Position numbers and translations under genes: made by a program. From Flavobacteriales bacterium UBA720 (GTDB taxonomy: Bacteria; Bacteroidota; Bacteroidia; Flavobacteriales; Weeksellaceae), in NCBI GenBank assembly GCA_002297505.1, contig DBLQ01000065.1:1-29477 (forward strand): a stretch of DNA of 29,477 bases. The letters run 5' to 3'. The notes below the pieces were generated by a model, which worked only from the letters and a program-made list of their open reading frames with translations, did not search any database and was not told where the DNA came from. Shown here piece by piece: positions 7,438-15,370 of the stretch (positions within the stretch are counted from its first letter, which is position 1; every line of letters starts with the position of its first letter).

Positions 7438-8633
7438 TGAGCGACAATTCCTTAAATATCGAATCTCAACTTTCCAGATCTCAGGTCCTCGGGATGGCCA
7501 TCGTCGCCGGGATTTGTGTTTCCAATATCTATTACGCACAGCCGATTTTGCATATGATCGCGGAATCTTTCGGAGTCACGGAGAGCAAGATGGGAATAAT
7601 GGTTGGATTAGGACAAGTAGGTTATGGTGCGGGATTACTGACCTTGGTTCCACTCGGCGACAAAGTCAATCGTAAGAAGTTAATTCTGATTTTGCTGGCC
7701 GTGCTCTTCTGTATTCTCGCAGGCATCGGAATGGTTTCTAACTATTACTTCATCTTCTTGTTCAGCTTGTTATTGGGTTTGACGGCCGTTGCCGCGCAGG
7801 TGATCTTGCCGATGGCCGCGGAACTTTCGGGCAACGAAAAAGGTAAGAACGTCGGCATTATCTTCACCGGAATTTTGGTCGGGATTCTGATGGCGAGGGT
7901 TTTCAGCGGCTATATCTCTGAGTGGAGCAACTGGAAAATCGTGTATTACATTTCCGCTGGATTTACCATTTTTTCATTGGCTTTCGTTTACTTCAGATTG
8001 CCAAATGTAAAGCCAACTTTCAGCGATTTTTATTTCAAATTAATTTCATCCTCCTTTTATCAGTTAAAGCGATTTCCGCAACTCAGACTGTATGCATTGA
8101 TGGGCGGAATTGCATTCTCCATTTTTTGCTCGTTCTGGACAACCTTAACTTTTCTTTTGATCGAAGAACCCTATGAATACAGCTCGGATGTCATCGGACT
8201 TTTCGGATTGCTCGGGATTGCCGGCGCTCTGGTGGCACCATTGATTGGAAAAGCGTCTGACAAAGGCGGAGCCGGAAAAACACAGTTGGTGGCAAGCATT
8301 GTTCTGCTCCTCGGCTCAGTGGCCATTGCCCTGTTTCCAGGCTATTTGACTGCCATTATTTTCGCGGTGATCTGCATCGACGTTGGCGTTCAATCCATCC
8401 AGGTGACCAATGTGGCGCTGATCTACAGACTGGACCAAAAAGCAAACAGCCGGATCAACACCATTTACATGACTTCCTATTTTGCAGGTGGCGCATTGGG
8501 AACTTTCATCGGTTTAAAATGCTGGGAAATGGGCGGCTGGCATTATGTGGGCTGGCAGTTGGTCATCTTCAGTATTTTTGTATTTTTGATGAACGTATTT
8601 ACAATCTTTAAATCCAATAAAAACCAACACTAG
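7437..8633 (+). CDS. MFS transporter (DHA1-like)
   Basis: A 398-residue protein with 12 predicted helices. The N-terminal helix carries SNIYYAQPIL, typical of a group of DHA1 permeases, and the loop 2-3 motif is GLLTLVPLGDKVNRKK (about residues 62-77). The second half opens after residue ~205 with LKRFPQLRLYALMGG. The helix 4-5 region (GLTAVAAQVILPMAAELS) also fits this group. The likely role is proton-driven export or uptake of a small molecule; the substrate is not known. It is coupled to the exported hydrolase upstream (TAATG) and followed 11 bp later by a second exported hydrolase, so it may move a substrate or product shared with these enzymes (inference). Confidence 0.88.
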   Translation: MSDNSLNIESQLSRSQVLGMAIVAGICVSNIYYAQPILHMIAESFGVTESKMGIMVGLGQVGYGAGLLTLVPLGDKVNRKKLILILLAVLFCILAGIGMVSNYYFIFLFSLLLGLTAVAAQVILPMAAELSGNEKGKNVGIIFTGILVGILMARVFSGYISEWSNWKIVYYISAGFTIFSLAFVYFRLPNVKPTFSDFYFKLISSSFYQLKRFPQLRLYALMGGIAFSIFCSFWTTLTFLLIEEPYEYSSDVIGLFGLLGIAGALVAPLIGKASDKGGAGKTQLVASIVLLLGSVAIALFPGYLTAIIFAVICIDVGVQSIQVTNVALIYRLDQKANSRINTIYMTSYFAGGALGTFIGLKCWEMGGWHYVGWQLVIFSIFVFLMNVFTIFKSNKNQH

Positions 8634-8644
8634 AAACATTCTCT

Positions 8645-9388
8645 ATGAAAAAATCCATTACTTTATTAAGTCTTTTTTTAAGTATCCAGATGATGATCGC
8701 TCAAAAGCTGAAAACAGTTTCCTATAATGACGGTGGACAAAAACTTTTGGGAATGGTCACATCCAATGCCGGAAAGAAACTGCCTGGCGTTCTGATTCTA
8801 CCTGCCTGGAAAGGGATTGATAATGAAGCTAAAAACGCTGCGCTGGAACTTCAGAAGCAAGGCTACATTGCCTTTATTGCCGATATTTATGGTGAAGGAA
8901 ACATCCCGGCAGGTAATGAAAATGCGGCCAGACTCGCGAATACTTATAAAAAAGATTTCAGCCTGTATCAGAAAAGAATTTCCCTCGCGCTAAACGAACT
9001 CAAAAAGGCAGGCGCCAATGCCGATAAAATCGCAGTGATAGGCTATTGCTTTGGCGGAACGGGTGCATTGGAGGCAGCCAGAGGTAATCTCCCGGTTGTT
9101 GGCGTGGTTTCGATACACGGTGGTTTGGGCAAAGATTCCGAGAGGCCTAACAATCCCATAGCAGCCAAAGTTCTGGTAGAGCATCCGGCCAATGACAGGA
9201 GCGTTCCGCAAGTGCATTATGACGCATTGGTAAAAGAACTCAACGAGGGGAAAGCAGATTGGCAGATCATCACTTACGCTAATACCACACATACATTCAC
9301 CAACCCGGAAGCGCCGGATTATAATGAAGTAATGGCAAAACGCGCCTGGAATCACACTTTGATGTTCCTGAAAGAAATATTGAAATGA
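8645..9388 (+). CDS. Exported dienelactone hydrolase family protein
   Basis: 247 residues with a signal peptide (MKKSITLLSLFLSIQMMIAQ). The dienelactone hydrolase signature is plain: the nucleophile is Cys135 in GYCFGGTGA, the acid Asp184 in PANDRSVPQ and the base His216 in NTTHTFTNP. This Cys-Asp-His triad is that of DLH, unlike the Ser triad of the hydrolase two genes upstream. Classical DLH cleaves the lactone of chlorocatechol breakdown, but exported Bacteroidota members are usually of unknown substrate, and no catechol pathway genes are nearby. It is the last gene of the hydrolase-MFS-hydrolase operon and ends before a strong terminator. Confidence 0.88.
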   Translation: MKKSITLLSLFLSIQMMIAQKLKTVSYNDGGQKLLGMVTSNAGKKLPGVLILPAWKGIDNEAKNAALELQKQGYIAFIADIYGEGNIPAGNENAARLANTYKKDFSLYQKRISLALNELKKAGANADKIAVIGYCFGGTGALEAARGNLPVVGVVSIHGGLGKDSERPNNPIAAKVLVEHPANDRSVPQVHYDALVKELNEGKADWQIITYANTTHTFTNPEAPDYNEVMAKRAWNHTLMFLKEILK

Positions 9389-9415
9389 GAGGTGAGAGGT
9401 AAGAATTAAGATGTT

Positions 9416-9449
9416 AAAAAGACAGCCTTTTGAGCTGTCTTTTTTATTT
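9416..9449. terminator. Bidirectional terminator shared by the DLH operon and cinA
   Basis: The stem AAAAAGACAGC (9416-9426) pairs with GCTGTCTTTTT (9434-9444) around a 7-nt loop, followed by a long T tract on the plus strand and preceded by A's that give a U tract on the minus strand. The right arm touches the stop codon of cinA at 9444-9446. Confidence 0.88.
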
Positions 9450-10694
9450 TTTAACGAGTAATGAAACGATATCCTGCAGAACTTTCTGAGAAACAAAATG
9501 CATAAAATCTGTTCTTTCCAGATGCGGAAGGAATAATTGGGACGTTACTTCTTCGTCCCTGATTCTAATCGTATAGAAAACCGTTCCGACATCTTTTCCA
9601 TCTTCGCCTTTGCCAGGTCCTGCAACGCCTGTGGTAGAAACGGCAATATCTGTTTTAAATAAATCCTGGCAGCCTTTTGCCATTTCCGAAGCCACCTGCT
9701 CACTCACGACGGTAAATTCTTCAACGGTTGTTGGATGGACTTTCAGAAGATCGATCTTCTTGCCGGTAGCATAAGTGACGACTCCACCTAAGAAGTATTG
9801 CGAACTACCCGCTACCGATGTGATCAAATGTGCCAATTCTCCGCCGGTACAACTTTCCGACACAGACAAAGTTAAATTTTTATCGATGAGCAATTCGCTC
9901 AGGATTTTTTCGATTTTATCTTCGTGCGTGGCTACGATATTCTCGCCGATCAGTGGAAATAATTTGGCGATCTCATTCTCCAAATCCTGATTCAATGATT
10001 CCTGAGAACTTCCGGAAGCGGTCAATCTCAATTTCACCCGGGTTCCGACCGGCAAGTAGGACAGACTGATATGTTGGGGCAAAGCCAGTTCCCATTCTTC
10101 AATGGTATCAGATAAAATACTTTCAGGAATGTTGACTACTGAAACAATTCGTGATACGATATGTTCCAATTCCAGCTTCTCCTTCAGAAAAGGTATAATC
10201 TGATCTTTCAAAAACGGTTTCACCTCGAAAGGAACACCCGGCAAACTGAAACAATATGTTCCGCTTTTCTCCATCATCATACAAGGCGCGGTCCCGAAAT
10301 GATTCATAAAGACCTTTGCCTTCGAAAGCACTACAGCCTGTTCTTTATTATGTTCCAGAATCCAAAGCCGGTCCCGTTTCTCAAGGTATGCGCGCAGATG
10401 TTCATAAACTTCATCAGAGAAGACCAACTCGTCCTGGAAAAATTTGGCATAAGCTTTCTTGGTAATATCGTCCATCGTAGGCCCCAATCCACCGGTCGTG
10501 AAAACCACATCGGCCATCTCAAAAGCTTTTTCTAAAGTAGAAGTGATCGCTTCTTCCCTATCAGGAATCGTAAAAATCGAAAGGACTTTGATGCCGATGT
10601 CCTTGAGCTGTGTCGCTATGAAATTGGAATTGGTATCTACGGTGTTTCCGGAAAGAATCTCGTCGCCGATGGTGATTAAGACTGCTGTTTTCAT
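9444..10694 (-). CDS. cinA: CinA family protein, nicotinamide-nucleotide amidohydrolase
   Basis: I start this 416-residue protein at the ATG at 10694-10692 (MKTAVLITIGDEILSG), where the family begins; the frame is open 23 codons further but that extension has no homology. It has two domains. The N-terminal MoaB-like (COG1058) domain, residues 1-~170, contains TTGGLGPTMDD at 66-76. The C-terminal CinA/PncC domain, from about residue 255, contains SESCTGG at 279-285 and STTGVAGP. The C-terminal domain deamidates nicotinamide mononucleotide to nicotinate mononucleotide in pyridine-nucleotide recycling, and the N-terminal domain has ADP-ribose pyrophosphatase activity in some relatives. The link to competence implied by the name is not universal. 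It is convergent with the hydrolase operon and divergent from the symporter gene. Confidence 0.95.
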   Translation of the reverse strand: MKTAVLITIGDEILSGNTVDTNSNFIATQLKDIGIKVLSIFTIPDREEAITSTLEKAFEMADVVFTTGGLGPTMDDITKKAYAKFFQDELVFSDEVYEHLRAYLEKRDRLWILEHNKEQAVVLSKAKVFMNHFGTAPCMMMEKSGTYCFSLPGVPFEVKPFLKDQIIPFLKEKLELEHIVSRIVSVVNIPESILSDTIEEWELALPQHISLSYLPVGTRVKLRLTASGSSQESLNQDLENEIAKLFPLIGENIVATHEDKIEKILSELLIDKNLTLSVSESCTGGELAHLITSVAGSSQYFLGGVVTYATGKKIDLLKVHPTTVEEFTVVSEQVASEMAKGCQDLFKTDIAVSTTGVAGPGKGEDGKDVGTVFYTIRIRDEEVTSQLFLPHLERTDFMHFVSQKVLQDIVSLLVKK

Positions 10695-10754
10695 AGAGAC
10701 AAATCTCGGAAATTTTTCCGTCTCAAATGAATTTATTGAAGAATAAAAAGACCG

Positions 10755-10835
10755 CTTTGTCATTCCGCAGGAATCTATACAGTTGAGATTGACTTCGTAG
10801 AACCACTTCTTTAGGTTTCCTCCGGAATGACGAAG
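10755..10835. repeat. Short inverted-repeat element, copy B
   Basis: The left end CTTTGTCATTCCGCAGGAAT.. (10755-10776) is inverted at the right end ..CCTCCGGAATGACGAAG (10813-10835), with a 36-bp interior. Its ends match those of copy A at 6353-6416. It lies in the intergenic space between cinA and the symporter gene, with no open frame inside. Confidence 0.7.
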
Positions 10836-10877
10836 TCAATGTTATTTTTTATAATTCATTTTGCGTTAAGAATTAAT

Positions 10878-10885
10878 TATCTTTG
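10878..10885 (+). promoter_or_regulatory. Candidate -7 box for the dicarboxylate symporter
   Basis: TATCTTTG matches TAnnTTTG exactly and lies 14 bp before the ATG at 10900. A TTTG at 10860-10863 is too close to be a normal -33 element. Confidence 0.5.
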
Positions 10886-10899
10886 ATTAAAATTGAGGA

Positions 10900-12132
10900 A
10901 TGAAATCATCTTTCTGGAACAACTACAGCAACATCATTCTGCTTCTCATCGGGATTTTCATTGGGAGTCTCGTTGGGATTTTCGCACCGGATTTTGTCAT
11001 ATATCTGAAACCAATAGGTGATATTTTCCTCAATCTGCTATTCGTCACCGTGATTCCGTTGGTTTTTTTCGCGATAGTTTCCGCCATCTCCGGCATCGAA
11101 CAGCAGAATCAACTCGGCAAGATCATCGCAACAATGGTCTTGACCTTCCTCAGCTTCATCCTGATTTCGGCTACGTTTTGCATCATTCTGGTCTACTTCT
11201 TCCCCACCGAAACCCCGAAAAACATCAGCGCAGCCATCACGGAAAACATTCAGAATAACACGAGCATCAATGACCAAATTGTAGGCTTTTTTACCGTCAG
11301 TGAGTTTTATCATCTTTTCTCCAGGCAGAATATGCTGGCGCTTCTGGTTTTCTCATTTCTGGTGGGCATCTCCATCAGGAAATCCGGTGAAATAGCAAAG
11401 GCCTTTCAAAACTTCATCCTCTCAGGCAACGAGGTGATGAAACAGCTGTTGTTATTAATCATGAAAGTCGCACCGGTTGGATTGGGCGCTTATTTCGCCT
11501 ACCAGGTCGGCACCATCGGGCCTCAGCTTTTTGGATTTTATGCCAAACCTTTGGGATTGTATTATATCGCCGGGATCATTTACTTTATTGTATTCTTCAG
11601 TTTTTACGCCTTCGTTGGGAAAGGCGGATACGGTGTGAAAGCCTTCTGGAAAGAAAGTCTTTTGCCGACGGCCACGGCCATCAGCACGTGTAGCAGTCTC
11701 GCCACAATGCCTGTCGCCATCGAGGCTGCCAAAAGAATGGGCGTCCCTGCTTCCATTGCCAATGTGGTTATTCCGATTGGAACCACGATTCATAAAAACG
11801 GCTCTTCCATTTCCTCCATCATCAAAATTTATGTCGCCTTTCAACTGCTTGGCTGGAATTTCTTTGAGCCAATGAATCTGCTAATGGCCCTTGGCATCAC
11901 CGTTTTCGTAAGCGCCGTCGCTGGCGGAATCCCGAATGGCGGTTACATTGGCGAAATGCTGATGATTTCAGTTTACAAAATCCCGCCCGATGTGGTACCT
12001 GCAGTCATTATACTGGGAACTCTGGTAGATCCCCTGGCGACGGTTCTTAATTCCGTAGGAAATATTCTGGCGAGTATGATTGTCTCGAAGTTTGTGAAAC
12101 TAAAAGAATCATCATACCCTAACACCCATTAA
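10900..12132 (+). CDS. Dicarboxylate/amino acid:cation symporter (DAACS, GltP/GltT type)
   Basis: A 410-residue protein of the glutamate transporter family (GltPh fold), the usual length. The N-terminal helix 1-2 region ends LKPIGDIFLNLLFVTVIPLVF, a family hallmark. The serine-rich hairpin 1 motif is STCSSLATMP (residues 262-271), with A-I-E-A-A-K-R-M-G following. The helix 7 block reads PIGTTIHKNG where archaeal members have N-M-D-G-T, and hairpin 2/helix 8 is DPLATVLNSVGN in place of D-R-x-x-T-x-x-N-V. The deviations in the substrate-binding helix 8 mean that aspartate or glutamate specificity should not be assumed. Uptake would be driven by Na+ or H+ at the inner membrane. It stands alone, downstream of the inverted-repeat element. 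Confidence 0.9.
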   Translation: MKSSFWNNYSNIILLLIGIFIGSLVGIFAPDFVIYLKPIGDIFLNLLFVTVIPLVFFAIVSAISGIEQQNQLGKIIATMVLTFLSFILISATFCIILVYFFPTETPKNISAAITENIQNNTSINDQIVGFFTVSEFYHLFSRQNMLALLVFSFLVGISIRKSGEIAKAFQNFILSGNEVMKQLLLLIMKVAPVGLGAYFAYQVGTIGPQLFGFYAKPLGLYYIAGIIYFIVFFSFYAFVGKGGYGVKAFWKESLLPTATAISTCSSLATMPVAIEAAKRMGVPASIANVVIPIGTTIHKNGSSISSIIKIYVAFQLLGWNFFEPMNLLMALGITVFVSAVAGGIPNGGYIGEMLMISVYKIPPDVVPAVIILGTLVDPLATVLNSVGNILASMIVSKFVKLKESSYPNTH

Positions 12133-12145
12133 TTGAGCTTCAATA

Positions 12146-12171
12146 CATCCTTTCCATAGAATGGGAAGATG
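12146..12171. terminator. Weak hairpin between convergent symporter and res genes
   Basis: CATCCTTTCCAT (12146-12157) can pair with ATGGGAAGATG (12161-12171) with one bulge and one wobble pair. There is no strong T tract. Its position between two convergent stop codons makes a weak bidirectional terminator plausible. Confidence 0.35.
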
Positions 12172-12173
12172 CT

Positions 12174-15131
12174 TTATTCTGCCAGTACCTCATCGATGAT
12201 CTGCCGGATCTTGGTATTGTTCAGCTGGGTTTTAAACTCTACTTTGTAGCCGTCTACCGTCAGCTGCTTAAAGAATTCCCGTGCACAGTCTATCTTGGCA
12301 TCTTCGATTTTCCTTAATGCAGATTCCTGGTTCATATCTTTGGTTTCCACAATCACGTTGAGGATTTTCTCGCCGTTGTCCTTTTTCACAAGGTACATAA
12401 AATCCGGGCTGTAAGACTGTCCTGTAACGGTGGGTATCGAGATACTGCTCTTCGGGATTTTGCCGTACACCACAATCTCATCAATGCCGGTGAGCATCAT
12501 ATTGTCTTTTTCCAGTGGGGAATCGAACGCATATACATCGTAGAGGTATTTGTCTGTGGGAGTTCCTTCCATAAATTTAGTTCCGATGAGCCCCTGCGTA
12601 ATCTCGGGTTTTGGCGAGCCGTCCGCATACGTAAGCGATGTTGCCTTCTGCCCCAGATTGGCTTTGGAATAGCTGAACCTTCCGGCTAAGCTTTCAATCT
12701 TCCAGTCTGTGAAGGCTTTCACAAAGTTGGCTACACTCTGCTCGTTGATGCGGGCATCGTCCATTTTATGGTCTTTGCTGTACTCCAGAAGCACCTGGTG
12801 CAGAAATGCAATCGGCAGATTGGTCTGACGGTTGATTCTCTTCAGAAACTCGCCGTAGCTGATGGCCTTTCGTATCTTAAACTGTACACCTGAATCTTCC
12901 CTTACGGAAGCGGTGCTGCCGTCGGTATTGAGCTCTGCCCTGCGGCTGCTGATGTAGACTTCCGAAAAAACGCCTTTGCTGAACAGCGCAAGAACTTCAT
13001 TAAAGAGAAAATTCTCACGTTCCACTTTTTCATAATGAAGGATGTATTTGCTGTTGATGGCCGTCCAGAGTGCTTTCATTTCATCGAAGACCCCTTTCCT
13101 GATCTTCACTTTGCGGTCAGGCTTTTTATTCCGGTCTGTTATTTTGCCCGGCTGAAGACCCACGGTGAAATCCGGATATTCACTGAAGAACTGCTCCGCA
13201 TGTTCGGGTCTGATGTTTCCTTTTCTGTCGATATACTTCTTTGCGAGAAGTTCTCCGAAAAGATCATCCGGATCTGTGTTCAGCTTCATGGCAACGGCAG
13301 TGATCTGCTCATCACTGATCTCAAAACCTTTAGGCAGCTGCCGGTTGATCTCGCTGACCAATCTGTCTGCAAAATCAGCTTCGGTGAAGTCGATGATGTA
13401 GTTAAGTTTAAAAGTCTCGTTGGAGATTCTGTTTCCGAATTCATCAACGGGCAGCCTCAGGCCTCTTCCCACTTCCTGAAGTTTGGAGTTCTCACTGCCG
13501 CTGCTTCTCAGCTTGGCAATGGTGAAGACATTGGGATTGTCCCAGCCTTCCTTCAGGGTCCATTTCGAGAAAAGGAAGCGGCGGGTATTGTAACTGCCGT
13601 CTTCGTTTTTAAAGGATAAGAGTTTCTTTTTTTCAAACAGGATCTCCTGCACTTCCTGTGCAATGGCATCATCGGCACTGCTATTGTCCTGGGCAAAGTA
13701 TCCGGCGTGCGTGGCATCTGCATCTGCTCTGGATGCAAGAAGAAACTCCCGGTATGCGTTTTCCTGCTCGGTAAGCTGAGGAAGCAGCTGGTCTATTTTC
13801 TCGGTCAGCAGGCGTTCGAACATCTCTTTCAGGTAGGGCTGCTTGTCCTGTCGGTCATTCACACGGTAGGAGTAGATGTCGTCTATGAAAAACAGTGCCA
13901 GTGTTTTGATCCTGGTATTGCGGCTGAAGTTGATGCGCTCGGTCTCGAAGTGACGTTCCAGGGCGAGTCTCAGCATGGATTCCTGATAGGATGATGAGTA
14001 AATGTCGGTATTGAACTCTTCGCCGGACGATTTTACCTGACCGTTCGACAGCTCTATGGTGGCGTTTGTAATAGCCTCAATCACCACGCCTTCCAGTTCT
14101 GAAGAGATGATCCCGAGGCTGTCGCCTTTCTGGAGTTCAAAGGTTTTGTTGGGCTGGTCTTTCTGAATCAGGGTAAACTTTGCCGAAGACTTGCTGCTGA
14201 TGGCAGTGATCTTTACCTTGTCCTGTTTCTGCGTAATGGGTTCAAAGTGTTCTTTGGCAATACCTTTAATCAGGTTTTGGTTGAAAGCCTCAAAGGCACT
14301 CAGGTCATAGAGCAGATTGGTATAGTCTTTCCGGGTGATCTTGTTTTTTCCTTTTCCGACAGTGATTTCCGGGAAGGTAGCGCCGAGGCGGATGAGAGCC
14401 TGAGGCTGTATTTCTTTTTCGATAAACTGGTAAGCCTTCTGGGTTTTGCTGAAACGGTGCGGCTCATCGATGATCACGAAGGGCTTTGTCGCCCGGATGC
14501 CGTCGATAGGTTTGTAGAAGCCTTCCACGCCATAGTCGTAGGTATCGGTGAGGAGTTTGGAGGTACCGCCCAGCATCGACATGTTGGTGAGCATCACATA
14601 GATTTTGTTGGCATTCTGGCGGCTTCCGGAGACAAACTCACGCACGACGCTGGGGAAGAAGCTTTTGCCCTTTTTCTTTTTCGACGCATCCAGCACGAGG
14701 ACATCCAGCTCGGTGCCGTAGCCACACTGGTCGCGGAAGTGGCGTTTGGTGTAGCCGTCTTCCATAAACTGCCGGGCTCCCGCTTTGATGGCGAGGGTGG
14801 GCACCACCACGATAAATTTATTGATGCCATAGCGTTTATTGAGCTCAAACATGGCAGCGGTATAGACATAGGTCTTTCCGGTGCCGGTTTCCATTTTAAT
14901 ATCGAGGTTGAGGGTAGCACCGATTTCGTTCAGTGCTTTATATTCACTGGCCACGGCATTGGTCTTCTGCACTTTGGTGATCTGCGTCATCAGCAGTTCG
15001 CGGTCCATCGTGAGCGACGGATTCTGGTAGTACAGGCTATCCTGCACCATAAGCTCTTCGTGCAGGGCATCTGCGATGGCCGTGTATCCTTTTTCCTGAT
15101 GAGGAAGTCCTGTTTTTAATATGATCTCCAC
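12174..15131 (-). CDS. res: Type III restriction-modification system, restriction/helicase subunit (Res)
   Basis: 985 residues, as expected for a type III Res (about 970 in EcoP1I/EcoP15I). The N-terminal SF2 helicase core shows Walker A METGTGKT (residues 80-87), the Walker B/DEAD-box variant DEPH (222-225) and motif VI QEVGRGLRLP (552-561). The C-terminal nuclease domain has a PD-(D/E)xK layout with Asp910 in SPDFM and E929-T-K931. Res needs the Mod subunit for site recognition and cuts DNA 25-27 bp from one of two head-to-head unmethylated sites after ATP-dependent translocation or sliding. The start is a GTG at 15131, with no ATG further upstream in frame, and it lies three bases from a heptanucleotide-periodic array. 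The gene appears intact and runs in the same direction as mod. Confidence 0.93.
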   Translation of the reverse strand: MEIILKTGLPHQEKGYTAIADALHEELMVQDSLYYQNPSLTMDRELLMTQITKVQKTNAVASEYKALNEIGATLNLDIKMETGTGKTYVYTAAMFELNKRYGINKFIVVVPTLAIKAGARQFMEDGYTKRHFRDQCGYGTELDVLVLDASKKKKGKSFFPSVVREFVSGSRQNANKIYVMLTNMSMLGGTSKLLTDTYDYGVEGFYKPIDGIRATKPFVIIDEPHRFSKTQKAYQFIEKEIQPQALIRLGATFPEITVGKGKNKITRKDYTNLLYDLSAFEAFNQNLIKGIAKEHFEPITQKQDKVKITAISSKSSAKFTLIQKDQPNKTFELQKGDSLGIISSELEGVVIEAITNATIELSNGQVKSSGEEFNTDIYSSSYQESMLRLALERHFETERINFSRNTRIKTLALFFIDDIYSYRVNDRQDKQPYLKEMFERLLTEKIDQLLPQLTEQENAYREFLLASRADADATHAGYFAQDNSSADDAIAQEVQEILFEKKKLLSFKNEDGSYNTRRFLFSKWTLKEGWDNPNVFTIAKLRSSGSENSKLQEVGRGLRLPVDEFGNRISNETFKLNYIIDFTEADFADRLVSEINRQLPKGFEISDEQITAVAMKLNTDPDDLFGELLAKKYIDRKGNIRPEHAEQFFSEYPDFTVGLQPGKITDRNKKPDRKVKIRKGVFDEMKALWTAINSKYILHYEKVERENFLFNEVLALFSKGVFSEVYISSRRAELNTDGSTASVREDSGVQFKIRKAISYGEFLKRINRQTNLPIAFLHQVLLEYSKDHKMDDARINEQSVANFVKAFTDWKIESLAGRFSYSKANLGQKATSLTYADGSPKPEITQGLIGTKFMEGTPTDKYLYDVYAFDSPLEKDNMMLTGIDEIVVYGKIPKSSISIPTVTGQSYSPDFMYLVKKDNGEKILNVIVETKDMNQESALRKIEDAKIDCAREFFKQLTVDGYKVEFKTQLNNTKIRQIIDEVLAE

Positions 15132-15133
15132 GT

Positions 15134-15224
15134 TGTATGAATGATGAATGATGGGTGATAGTTGATGGTTGATGGTTGATGGTTGATGGTTGAGAAATGA
15201 TGATTGATGATTGATCGTTGATCA
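15134..15224. repeat. Heptanucleotide array I (13 units of 7 bp)
   Basis: Thirteen consecutive 7-bp units can be laid out with no slip, 91 bp in all. Four exact TTGATGG copies (15162-15189) form the core, flanked by degenerate units such as ATGATGA, ATGATGG, TTGATGA, TTGATCG and TTGATCA. It begins directly upstream of the res GTG start, on the 5' side of res on the minus strand. Confidence 0.8.
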
Positions 15225-15258
15225 GTTGTCCGAGTTGCCAGACTTTATAAAAAGGCCG

Positions 15259-15349
15259 AATATCAAATCGCCGATCTCCAATCTCAAATCCTGGATCTTG
15301 AACTTTGAATCTCGGATCTTGAATCTCAAATCTCAAATCTCAAATCCCA
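15259..15349. repeat. Heptanucleotide array II (13 units of 7 bp)
   Basis: Thirteen 7-bp units in register, 91 bp in all, with consensus AATCTCA (TGAGATT on the minus strand). Three exact AATCTCA copies lie at 15322-15342; the others are variants such as GATCTTG, AATCTCG, AACTTTG and AATCCTG. It is separated from array I by 34 bp and ends about 20 bp from the mod stop codon. Confidence 0.8.
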
Positions 15350-15370
15350 CTATCCCACTCTCCCACTCCC

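Noticed and set aside
10695..10763. 23-codon extension of CinA
   Set aside because: CinA proteins begin at MK-A-V-I-x-I-G-D-E-I; the extension has no family similarity and runs into the inverted-repeat element.
14247..15119. 290-codon open frame on the plus strand opposite res
   Set aside because: It is antisense to a well-supported helicase gene; the opposite strand of GC-rich codons often stays open, and the translation has no domain.
15134..15349. CRISPR-like array
   Set aside because: Units are 7 bp and directly adjacent, without spacers; no cas genes are present.
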